Assembly: GCF_011397635.1 (NCBI RefSeq)
Contig: NC_064753.1
Span: forward strand, 28,606,322-28,670,321
DNA from: Epinephelus fuscoguttatus
Lineage: Eukaryota; Chordata; Actinopteri; Perciformes; Serranidae
Reading direction: 5' to 3'
DNA: 64,000 nucleotides
The translations under genes and the position numbers were made by a program. Position 1 is the first letter of the stretch. Every line of letters starts with the position of its first letter. Shown here one piece after another: positions 31,266 through 43,400 of this stretch. The notes beneath the pieces were generated by a model. The model worked only from the letters and a program-made list of their open reading frames with translations, was not told the DNA's origin and searched no databases.

Positions 31266-31604
31266 AGGGATGCACTGATCCAACTTTGTCTCACCTGATA
31301 TGTATTCTAATACCTCAGCTCTGAGCATCTGCCAATACCAAGCACCAACGTGATACCCTTTACCCCAAATATCAAATCCGTTTACCTCACTGTGCAGATG
31401 TTATTGGAATCATTTTCTGTAAAGTAACATGAGATCAGGGAGGGCTGTGGCACTGAAATTGAGTTGGCAGCTGACTGTGACTGAATGACAGTAACTGATA
31501 GTGGAAACATTGACAAAGAAGCTGTGTTAATGTGGATCGGTCAGGCTGTGGCTGTAACTGCAATCCTTTCCGATAAATATGAACTAACTATCAACTTTTC
31601 TGAC

Positions 31605-32655
31605 TTAAAGTTCCAGTGTGTAGGATTTAGGGGCATTTATTGGCAGAAATTGTACATAATATTCATAACTATTTTTACAGGCTCACCAATTTTCCCCTCT
31701 AAGGGCGGTGGCCCTGTGGGTAACCTGTGAGGGTGTGACGTGTACTTCACTGTGTGTGTGGAGGGAAGCAGCCTCCTTGTTGTATCATGGTAAAGACGTC
31801 AGGCGGCAAAGAGTGATGATAATCAGCAGAATTAAGTGTCTAGATGAGCTCAGGGCTACTGTTCGACCTCATGAGAAAGCTGTGTTTATTGTTTTGTGGC
31901 GAAGACTGCAATAAAGCCATTGTTGGTGAACGGCACCTGAACGCCTCACCATCCTTCTTTCTGCTAGATGCTAGTTACCAGCTAATAACGAGCCAAGCTC
32001 AAATTAATAAGTCAATGTGTTTGCAACTACAGCTCGGAGCCAGTAAGCTGTCACTGAGAGAGGTAACACTACGTTTTGATTAGTTTATAATCACCTAAAA
32101 ATCATAAACATTGTGTTCCTTCTCCTTAAAATGAGCTGTCATAGATCTACATACGGTGCAGGTCCAGGCCCCCATGAACTGTGCTGAGCTTTGACGCCAA
32201 TTTTACAAAGTGGTCAAACATGGAATTACAATTTCCAGGTACGTCGTAATGCCATTGGACCCAAGAAGACTTATGGAGAAGAGATTTACATTGTGAAAGA
32301 GATGGTGTATGTATGTACATTTTTTTGAGCGTCACAACCCTTGGGATTTGATCCATTTGGTCCGATAACATTTTGAAAGTGTAGCTTTCTTGGCTCCATG
32401 CACCACAAAGCAACATTTATAGGAATGAATATGGCCCCATCAAGTTCTCTTAATACATCTATGAGTGGGTCCTTTCCGCAGAGTTCGCCATGTTTTTCTA
32501 CAGTAGTCCAGAATGGACAAATCAAAGTCTGGCTCTAAATAGGGCCATTTGCATTTGCACGTCAGCCACTGTGGTTCTCCTGCCATGGTAGGTGTCAGCT
32601 CAGTTCTGCAACATCACTGCTAGATGCCACTAAATCCTACACACTAGATCTTTAA
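31605..32655. mobile_element. TIR DNA transposon, non-autonomous, carrying a 299-bp insert
   Basis: Left end ttaaagttccagtgtgtagg, then atttaggggcat. Right end (reverse complement) ttaaagatctagtgtgtagg, then atttagtggcat. About 32 bp inverted with four mismatches. No transposase frame recognised. A second repeat sits inside at 32166-32464. Confidence 0.7.
32166..32464. mobile_element. 299-bp insert nested in the TIR element; related copy in ipo7 intron
   Basis: Flanked by gcaggtcc (32158-32165) and gtgggtcc (32465-32472), a 6/8 match, consistent with an old 8-bp duplication. Shares ggaattacaatttccaggta, cattgtgaaagagat and gaatatggcccca-type segments with 59942-60393. Confidence 0.55.
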
Positions 32656-33218
32656 TAGGATAAGGCTGGCAATATTTCATATTGTTCTTATACTCAACAA
32701 ATCCCATCAAAAGATCAAACCCAATGAATAAACTGATTCTACAAACAAGTGTTACAACAATGTTCAGCTGCCTTCTTTAAAAAAAAACAACGATGTATAT
32801 GTGAGCTGTTTTTAAAGATTTACGTCCCCAGTAGGGACAAACAGGTTGTGGGTTGTGTGCCAGCGGAAGGTGATGAACCATCACACCGAATAACACCAGA
32901 CTTATCCTTTAAAAACCGAAACGTGAGTGCAACATCTGGACGGCACGGCTGAAGCCAACATCATGACCCAGTGGTGGAGACACACTGAAGCTCCTAAAAC
33001 ATCTTAGAAATGTCGTGTGTGCAGTGTTTTCTTGCAGCTTAAACAACAGATGAGTGTGTCTGCCAGTGTTTTGGGGGATAACTTACTGAGCATCCCGTTC
33101 ATATGGTGACATCTGGTGGACGCTCTTCGCCATGATCAAAATGTAGAGGAACCATGATGAAAGCAAAGTCTAATAAAGCCCCAATAAAATCATGCTGTGT
33201 TCTGACACATTCAGAATC

Positions 33219-33315
33219 TTTATTGGTGAACAACTTCTCCTCAAGCTGTTAAATGTTTGGACGTATGAAATGAAAACAGTCATCTGCTTTCATAGAAAAT
33301 AGATGGCGTTTTATT
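33219..33315 (-). other. swap70: candidate swap70 poly(A) signals
   Basis: Two minus-strand AATAAA hexamers at 33224-33219 and 33315-33310, 640-740 nt after the swap70 stop. The 3'UTR therefore probably spans about 33200-33953. Confidence 0.5.
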
Positions 33316-33953
33316 TTTGTTTTTATCGTGTCAGTTAAGACTGTAACAGATGCAATTCACTCAGCTTTAGCTAATAAATTGAGCTACAGTGGAAAAAGAA
33401 TCTACTGTTATACTCTGCTGGATGTCAGTAAACGACGAGCTCACGTCAAAACACAAAAACATTTAACACAGGACTAAAATTACAAATGAAAACTCAGCTG
33501 AAAACAAAAAACTGAGTGAGAATGATATTTATCATAAATTAATCTCAACTCAACTTTTTTTTTTCTGGCACTTTTCAATCGCATCTCATGGTCTTCATCA
33601 GCAGATGACTCATCATCACCATCACCATGACAACTGATCAAACTACATTTGCTGAGAAGCTTTAGAAAAAGCTGGTTAGTGGACCGGTTTTAGGATTATT
33701 TTGTCAGGCTAATTCTACCTGCATCAAAAAAACAAAAAAAACAAAACAACTTTCAATGTGTGAATTTTTTGTTACAGAAGAAACTAAAATAAAATGAATC
33801 CCAGCTTTTCTTTTTAAAGTTCCCCAAATCATATCAGTAAAACTGTTCCTCTGCAGCTGACACACGTTCATGTTATCAAACCTAATCAGACCTCGAATGT
33901 GAATGTTCACAGTCGTCTTCATCGGTGTTCGATCCATCTACTGTGGTGAGTGT

Positions 33954-34072
33954 TCACTGATGCTGAGCTCCCTCGTTCTTGCTCTCTTGCCACATCTTCT
34001 TCCTCAGCTCCAGCTCAACATCGGTGAATGAAGCAGGACCCCAGTTAGTGATCCTCTGAGGTCCTTTATGAC
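33954..34072 (-). CDS. swap70: swap70 exon 12 (stop)
   Basis: Gly completed, then [20 protein letters not shown] to SKNEGAQHQ and TGA at 33956-33954. Confidence 0.95.
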
Positions 34073-37000
34073 CTAAAGGATCAAGTTAAAAGAGAAGAGA
34101 GGGAGGCCTTTAAACAGGATGGACTTACAGACAAATCACTCATGATGCCTTATGTTGTACTGGCACTTAATGCGTGCAGTAATAAAGCAGAAAGCAGAAC
34201 ACTGTTTTGGCTTCATCTTTGTATGATTCCAGATGTGAAACAACTATAATTCGGTACATAAAGTTGAGGCTATAAATGACTGTACGGCCAAACTGTTGCT
34301 ACAGAATTGAAGGAACGCCATGTTTTGCATGAACACCATGATTTCACTCAACTGGAACTAAGATGCAAAGTTAAAACCATAGAAAAACTGTCCGAGAACC
34401 AAGGACGTGAGCTTTGTTTCAACACTGGGGTAGAAACATATGAAACAAGAGATTTGGGGGTCCTTGAAAGAAAATTTTGAGCATCAAACACTTAACTTCC
34501 TGCATTCTGAATCTGCATCACTTTATAGTGTATACTTCTTAAAGTAAAAGTCCCCTGCTACTTTCATGTTTTTATTGGGGGGAGCAAGTGCATTATATTT
34601 TAAATATTGCGGGGGACGTCTGCTTTGTCCCCCCCCCCCCCCCCAAAATCTACACCCATGCCCAGAACATAAATAGCATGTTGACAGCAGTGTCCATATA
34701 CTGGAAGACAAACGTGCTCTATCTAGACACAACCTTTTCCAGTGTTTTCAAACAAGACACTTTGTTCAAGCTCCATGAATTTGAAAGTTCTTAAATGACA
34801 GATACATGCGTGTAATGTGGAATCTTAACCTATGTTTAAAGCAGCACTAACTAACGAACAACGATCAGTGTCAATACCTGGCTGGATGAGACGCACCAGC
34901 CCCTCGTGATGGGCCACCTTGTCCTTCCAAGTCTTGGTCTTGTTAGCTGCTCGTTCAAGCTTCATTGTCACCTTCTGTATAAGACAAAGAGCAGAGATCG
35001 ATGAAATCAGTTTGAGTAAAAGTCAAATGAGAGGACGGCAGGTGGATAAGTGGGATGAGGGATGTTTTCAGACAGTTGAAACAGCTCAGCCAGCAGGGGG
35101 AGCAGCTGTGCTCCACTGTCATTATCTTATGGAAAAAAAAACACAACACCAAATAGCTAATCTTGAAAAATGAAATTCTGATGTATATCAAAAGTCTGAG
35201 AGTTTTTATTTTATTTCTGAGCCATCCTGTTCCTGCTGGTGTTTAAACATTTAACAACATGACTTTGGCCTCTTTTGTTAAAAGACTAGATTCTGTGGAA
35301 AACACGACTCTAATTCTAAAGTATTCAGCAGTCATTTCAGCAATGGTGCTGAAAAGTTTCAAACAATATACAGCCCTAATTTCACTAATTGACTGCAGGT
35401 CAGCTGACACGATGTTGCTTCATCTGTTGTTCCATAAACTGAACATAATTCATAAAAATCAAGATCAAAATCATCAAACAAGAAACAACAAAATGCCACA
35501 ATAGTGAAGTATAATACAAGCATGCCTGTGGGTAGAAAAGAGTAGTTTTATTACAGATAAAAGGGGGGAAATATATCAAACACTATCCCTGATGCCACAG
35601 GAGAATCTCCCCTCCCAGATAAAGGCTGTGTCGGGCTGTTCAGACCAGTGCAACCCTCTGCATGTGTGTCCTGACCTCATACTGCTCCAGCGCTCCCTGC
35701 CGCTCCCTCTCCAGCCTCTCCAGCTGCAGCATGGCTGCCTGCAGGTCTCTCTCCTTGGCCAGCTGCTCGGCCACCAGCTCCTGCTTCTCAGCCTCGGTCT
35801 GAGACAGCATCCTCTGCTGCTGCAGGTGGATCTGCTCCAGCTCTGCCCTCTTGGCTGCCTCCTCCTCCAGCAGGCTGCGATGGGAGACACAGCAATGATG
35901 TCAGAACAGACACACACTAACAAAAACGTGCAAAAAACATACACCAAAACAGTCATGACTATACACTGTGCTGTGAGACCATTTCACTCACTACTGTGAC
36001 ATCATCCACAAGGGTTTTTTTGTGTGTGTGAAGAAATGATCATTTTTAAGGTTGTGTATTTGTGACATTGTACTGCCCTTCATTGTGCTGCATTGTTTAG
36101 GGTGTTATTAGGGATCTATATTTTTGTTTTTTGTCTGATTTTGTCTGATTCAACAAAATTAAAAACACTCAAATCTGATTTTAAGTCCATAAATGCCCTT
36201 TGCAAAACAATGTAAAAATGTAATAATAAAAATAACATTGCAATCACTATGAGTAGATAGTGTCGATGGCCAATTATGGCTAGGAAAATCACTGCAGACC
36301 CCTCTCATGTCCTGTGTTTTAAAGGACTGCACTTGTATAGCACTTGCCTAGTCTTCTGACCACTCAAACCGCTCTCACACTACATTTACCCATTCACACA
36401 TTGGTGGCCGAGGCCCCCGTGCAGGCTGCCACCTGCTACTCATTAACCACTCACTGGCACTTGCACACTGATGAAGCAGCCATCTTGTTGGGCTCAGCAT
36501 CTTACCCGCTGGCTGGAGGAGCTGGGGATTGAGCTGCCGATCTTGCGATTGAGCGAGCCACAGCCACCCCCAATTTGGTGGTGTTTTTTGGTTACTATGC
36601 AGTGTTTTGTTTGTATGTTTGTTTGTTTTTTACTGGTCCGCCCCACTTGAGATCAAACTGAGCTGCATGTGGCCTGTGAGCTAAAATGAGTCAGAGGCTA
36701 CAGGGTTCCTATTTAATACAGAAGGAGATACCTGAATAGCTGGATCTCTTAAACTCAGGATGTAAGGAGGGTGTGAAATGAGGGCAGTATTTTTATGTGG
36801 CAGCCTTTATGTCCAAGACAAACTTCCCTAAAGACAAATAAGGTAATCTTGTATTTTGAAACATTTTTGCGACTAGCCAGGTACGTTAATGAGCAACATT
36901 TCATCATTATGTATCATTATAAATAGAAAACATATTTTCGCTCAGCATTATTTTACCTTAAAAAACATATTTGCTGTTTCAAATTAGTTATATATATACA

Positions 37001-37131
37001 ATTTGTAGGAGGCAGGGCTGCTTTACATCACAACACATCTCTAACAGTGCCTAAATTTAAGACTCCAGGTCTGTTTGACTGGTTTACATTATTTCACTGT
37101 TGTGACTTCCTGTATGTATCCGAACACTGTC

Positions 37132-37187
<56 letters not shown>

Positions 37188-37370
37188 GAGACCTGGCCTG
37201 CAGCTTGCGCATGGCCTCCTCATCCTGCTTGGCCTGCCTCTCGTCCTCCAAGGCCTCCTCCAGCCGGTGGTACATGTCCTCCAGCTCCCGGACGCGCTGC
37301 AGGTACTGCTCCAGTTCACTGGACTTCTGAGCCACCTGCTCCTCCATCTGCTGACGCACCTGATTGAGTC

Positions 37371-37418
<48 letters not shown>

Positions 37419-40400
37419 GTTGCATGCTCTTACTCATTAAGCTCTTGAAGGTGGCGATGAATTTACAAATCCACTGCAAATCTACACATTTGACACTTCA
37501 TTCTGACATTTGCTGTATTTTTGCTTCTACATCCACTGATGTGCAGTAACATTTCTTTGTCTTACAAAGGCATTTATCCGTCAGTTCCCTGAAGTAAGAC
37601 AGTGATTAATACGTCTGTGCATGTGACACTGAGACCAGAGATGACTCAGCATCACGGGATATACAATTTAAAATTTTAGCTTGTGTTTCCAGGAACGATG
37701 GAGCCACAGACGGCTGATGGTGACTTCATCAGAAAATAACAAGACAGTCTTGGTTCACCAAAGTTCATAAACTTTCTCTGTGAACTTTCTAAAAATCACG
37801 TGTCACCACAAACGCAGTGTCGACATGTATCAGCCCACATGACCGGGACAAAGGAGCAGAGTTGTGGGAGGCTGACACAGGCACGTTTGTTACCATTTTC
37901 TCTCTCTCCAGGTCCAGTCTGTAGCGATCCTGCAGGTCTATCTGAGTCTGCTTCCTCCTGAGCTCCTCGTCTGCCGCTTTAGCCGTGGCCTCTTCCACTT
38001 TCTGAGAGGCACAAAAGAGGGAAGAGCTGTTAACTCTCTGCTTTACTGGAAGCAGAGTCAGCCTATAAGGGAAATCTTAATAAAGAACATTAGTTTGGTG
38101 AAAGAGGAATCTGTGGTTCAGTTTGCATTTCTCGGTCAAGATTAATAGAGCACTTTTCCTCTTTCCTTGTAGCAAGTATAATATTCTACGTACAAACACC
38201 AGGATGCATTTAAGCACTCCAAAATGTGTTGTGGATTTCTATTTAACCCTAACCCTAACCCTCTACAATTAGTGATTGGCCTTGTAAAGAGAAATGACAG
38301 TTTGACATTTTTCAAAAAAAGGCCATCTGGCAAAGTAAAAAGAGAAGTGAGACGCTACAGTTCTGAAACAAGTGAGCTAATACGTCTAGCACTTCATTAG
38401 ACACAGGTGTCCCTGAGTGATAAACACTATTGTTTGCATACCAGGTTTTGCTTCCCTTTTTACTGTGAATGTTCTGCAGCATCATGTATGCTGTTTTTAA
38501 TGTTGTGGTTGTTTTTTAATAAAATTGGTGTTTAGGTTATTTTAAACTAGAGTGTGTAAAAATGAAAGGAAGTGGACAAAAACTCAAATTTAACTTGAAA
38601 AACTTGAAAAACCGCAATCTAGGATTTTAAAAAGCTACCTGGACTAACCAACTATAGCTCTACATTTGCACCTAAAATAAAACAAGTACTTTATTCATAC
38701 TTATCTTTGTTTAACGTGTGTCTTTATGACATTATGTGATATACTTTCATTTAAATGATTGGTCCGAAAGGGACCAATATATAGCTTAAAAAGAAAAAAC
38801 ATACAGAGCAAAAGAAAGAATTTCCTGTGATAGAGAGATTGTTTACTACAATCTGTACATTCCAATACCCATACCACCATACCATATAGTATGCCAGAAA
38901 AAGATTTAGTATGTCCCAATACATAACATATCAAATGCAGTATGCCAAAAATACCAGGATGCCCTACTACAGCCGGTCCGATTTCGCAGTCTGCAAGCCA
39001 GCATGCTTCTCTGGCTATTCTGACCCACAATTTTCTGCACAGCGAAAGATAGGCCACATCGACTGAGCTGCAAACAGATGTCAGCTGATTGACAGTCATC
39101 AGAAGTTCCATTGATGGATGACAGCGCATTCAAGCAACTGATAACCATTAATATTACCAATGACAAAAGGACATAATTATAAAAATAATGACAGAGAACT
39201 GCGGATGTAATTCCATTGTCGCAAATATAATATGTTAGAATCTACAATCTGTGCAGTTATACCTTTAACTCCATACATTGCAAAGTAACAACAGCAGAGC
39301 TCTACAGGTTGATCTTTATCTCTGGCGAACTCGTTGAGTGGCGTTTTTCTTTTATCTTCAAGGTAATGGATATAAAAGCAAGAGGGTCAAAGTTCAGGGT
39401 GTAATGTTTTGATCTAGTAGTGTGTCCTGATTGTGTGCATACCGCATGCAACAGTGCATTCTTTTCAAGGGCAGCGTGTACGTACTAACAGTCAAAAGAC
39501 AAAGTATGTGATTGGGAACACACCCTGTATGTCTGAGACAAAAGTGTTTACTGAAGACACCAAGACTTGACGAGGACTCATCTCTGTCTCCCGCCTGTTT
39601 TCTATCACGCCTGTCTCGTTAGTCATTCCCTGTTCCCAGAGTCTTCCCTTCACACCTGTTCTGTATCAGTCTTGTTGTAAGCCAATCTCCATTTACCTCC
39701 TTTTGCCTGTGTCCTCCTACTTCAGCTGTGTCTCGTTCTTGTAACTGGTTTTCTGTGTATATATACCTGTGTGTTTCCCTTTGTTCCTCGTCAGTTCGCC
39801 TGTGTTCATTCTTGTGTTCTTGGTGTCGGTCCCTGCTCTGTTTCCTGCCTAGTGTCTTGTGTTCTGTTTTTTTAACCTGAGTTCATCGTATTATCCTGGT
39901 TGGGTTTCAATTAGTTTTGGTTCTTCTGTCATTTGGACATTCAGTTACCTGTCTGTTCTGGATGTTTTTTTATCAGCTGCATTAAAGCTTGCTTTTTGTT
40001 AAAACTTGAACCTGCCTGCTGCTCTGCATTTGGGTCCTTCCTGGACCGATTAATGACAAGCTGATCATCGAGCAGTACCTTCCTCATATTCTCCAGCTGT
40101 CTCTGTTTGGTCTCATTGGCCATCTGGAGCTGCTTCATCTTCTCAGCCAGGTCATCCTCCTCCGAGTGCTGCCTCTGCCGCAGCTCCCTGCGCCTCAGCC
40201 GGGCCTCACGGTGAGGAGACGGCAGCCCCAACCTCAGCAGCTGGATGCATGTTTGAATAGCTGCCGTGAGAAGGAAACAAGACGAAATCACTGACTGATT
40301 TATGTCCACAACCACTGATGAGTCAGTGATGATGACATTTAGAAATTCAAAGGACGAAGATAAAGAAAATTAAGATGATAATGACGAGGCACAGAGCAGT

Positions 40401-43400
40401 AGGAAATGACTCCTCAGTACCTTGAAGCCATTCCTGCTTCTTCTTTTTATCCGATGCGCTGATCTCAAAGCTTTTATCAGTGCACTTGATGATGAGCAGG
40501 CATTTCTTCCCATCTTTATCAGGCACAGACTGCAGGAGAAAAAAACATACAGCACTTCAGTCACATCCTACTATATGTACAAAACTATGAGGGCTTATAA
40601 AAATAAAAAGATCACTGCTGCTTAAGCTATGCTAATTCTATTTCTGTTCTTGAGCAAATGACAGTTTTATCATCAAATCAAATGATTTAGTCAATACAGC
40701 CTAACTGCATTACACACATTGGGTCTCATTCATGAAAAGTGAGTAAATCTGTGTGTAGATCTGCACATAAAAGCCTACGCTACTAAAAACCTACTCCGGA
40801 TTCAGGAACGCTGCGGGAAACTCAGCTTTGATCGTAAACACGTGTGTATGATCATGAATGCCAATCCATCATAAAGTGACAGCGCGCTCCCGGTAATCAG
40901 CAATTAGCATAAATCCCCGCCCATGAATAGCCAATGACCACCATATAAGGAGGTGTAGGTGCATCCTGTCGACCTGTCAGTCATGGCGCAAAGAAAGAAA
41001 GAGAGAGAAAGAAAAAAGAATTTTTCCGAAGCGCGATCGAAATAATTTTGGGTGAAGTGGACTTAAGAAAAAACATTTTATTTTCTTCAGTTAGTAGTGG
41101 TGTGACAGGGACAGGCAAAGCAAAGGCCTGGAGGGCGGTAACAGATGCTGTTAATGTTGTCTCTGTAGTACAAAGAACCATGCCAGAGGTGAAGCATAAA
41201 TGGTTTGATATGAAACTGGAGGCAAAGAAACGCATAAGCACACACACAAAAATACAGCGGTCACCAAACAAACAGAAGATTCATTTGTGGAGTTTTGAAT
41301 GAAGTGGGAACAGGAAACCAGAGATGTTTTGTGCGTAATGGATAAACTCTAAATCAGCGATGGCTGTCGGAATGTAGAGCTATTTAACATTTATTTTAAC
41401 AAATGATATGGATAACATATAGCCTACAGCAGTTTGTATGCATCGTCTTCGAATTATTTGAATCTTAATAGCCTAAAGCTCTGTTTTATACAATGTGAAT
41501 TTAACAGTTTTCAAATCAGATTTATTCATTTAAATGATCAAAAAGCCACAAAAAAACCCAAAATGTGTTGTCTCAAATAATTATTTCAGCTGGCGCGTGC
41601 TCCTTCATAGCTCCACCACCTGCTGCTCCTGCTGCCCCTGCTGTACCCAGGCACCGAGGCCGAAGAGGCTGTGATCCGGCTGTCCTTACGGATATTTTTA
41701 TTATCATCATTCAACATGTAGAAAGAACGTGTAATCTATTGAGTCGATTTACATAGATAATTCACAATCATGAACCATTAAACCTGCTAATTGCCAACTA
41801 ATTTAACTAAATGTGTTATATTTTTAATATTTTTGTCACGTTTAGATTACGTGTTTCAAAGGCATCTGTGTATTGTGTACATAACAGAGTGCAATACGAA
41901 TTAAAATTGTAATTTCCAATAGTGAAAAGCAATATTTATGTGCCTTACTAAATTTACACAAGCACTACGAGTGGTCAGGAGCAGGAGGAGATTTTGTTAG
42001 TTGCTACGAAAAGATCGGAGCTACTAAAATATTGATGAATGCGGACATGCACGCAAATTTCCATCTGCGAACAGTTTACACACAAATTCCTTCTGCTCAC
42101 GTTTCATGAATGAGACCCATTGTGTATACATACCAGTGGTTCCCAACCATTTTCCTCAAGGGACTCCTTCTCTGTCTTTGAGTTAACTGATGACCCTGAC
42201 TAAGTGACATATCCTCGGCATATTTCATATGATATCCAGTGAATAACAATAACAGAATTGATCAACTAATAAACTGTACAATTAACTAAAATGGTAATTG
42301 GTTCTGTTGGCTTCATCACACCATGACCTCCAGCAGGCACTGGGGTGATTTGCAGGTGATTTAAGTGTGAAGCTGTCGAAATGAGAGTCAGCACCTCCAA
42401 GTCTGAGGCCATGTTTTCTGCTGGAAAACAGTGGATTGCCCCCTCTGGGTTGGGAGAGAGTTACTGCTCAGGTATCTCAGGGTCTTGTACACGAGTTCAA
42501 AATAACAATTTCATTTAGTTTTTTTTTTTTTGACAAAAGTGAATGAAATGCTGGGATACAGGCCTACTAAAGTCTACTTATACCCCTTAAAGTCAACAAG
42601 GCCTTGCGACCTCCCATGAAGCTTTGACAACCCCTAATGGGGGTCTGGACCCTCAGGTTAGGAACCAGTATTATATACTACAGTGTAAAGAGATAACAAC
42701 ACACCTCTACACAGCAGGTTCGGTCCAGGTTGATGTCTCCTTTCTTCTCCACAAGGTCCTCACTGACGTAGTATGACAGTGAGTTGGGTCGAAGGACAAA
42801 CCAGCGCTCGGTCCAGTTCTTCCTCTTGTGGCCCTTTTTCATCAGGTATCCCTTTGGAACACAGAAAACACCTGAGTTGCCTAGCTATTCTGCCAAAATC
42901 ACTGTGATACATCAAACACAACAAGGTCTGATACTTAGATAGATAATTAATTAAGCAAGCAATTCATTTATGGGCTGCCTGTGTACACAGTCCGCATGAG
43001 CTCTGTCTGACCTGCTTGAGCACATCCAGTATGAGTTCCTGGAAGACCTCATTGATCCCCATGGACAGGGTCTGGCAGTTCATGCCCTTGCTGAAGTAGC
43101 CCATCCCCACCAGTTCAATCAGCTCCCAGGCATTCAGGCAGTTCTTCTTTGTGTTCAGCTGCAGTTTGTAATTTGAAAACTTCTCCTCGCTCCATCCGCT
43201 CCCCATGGCCTCAATCAGCTTTCGCAGGAAGTACTCAATCTGAGGAGATGGACAGACAAAGGAGCTTTGTTTGATTGTTAAAACCTATAATTACCACCTC
43301 GCAGTTGTGTGCCTCAACAAACCAGTCGACCCAGTAGCACAGAGGATCTCTGCAATCAGCACAGATTGAAGGTGGGCACCAAAGATTAGTGTCAAAAATC

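Larger units (their letters stand above)
20771..33200. other. intergenic space between converging sbf2 and swap70
   Basis: No gene recognised. It holds a TIR element (21156-21621), a SINE tail (22020-22125), a large composite repeat (23490-25870), a dispersed repeat (28320-28730), a LINE 3' end (28735-29170), several degenerate TIR elements (29320-30135, 31605-32655) and a hairpin repeat (30761-31265). The part 26,880-27,560 is free of recognised repeats and contains an octamer-like atgcaaat at 26,920. Confidence 0.6.

Noticed and set aside
35592..35999. Leu-rich 135-codon frame on the plus strand
   Set aside because: Antisense shadow of swap70 exon 10 (coiled coil).
37047..37440. Frames with runs of CVCVCV or THTHTH
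   Set aside because: Translations of the TG/AC microsatellites and antisense of swap70 exon 9.
40983..41302. Host Myb/SANT or NAIF1-like gene
   Set aside because: Enclosed by transposon TIRs, frameshifted, and lying in a swap70 intron.
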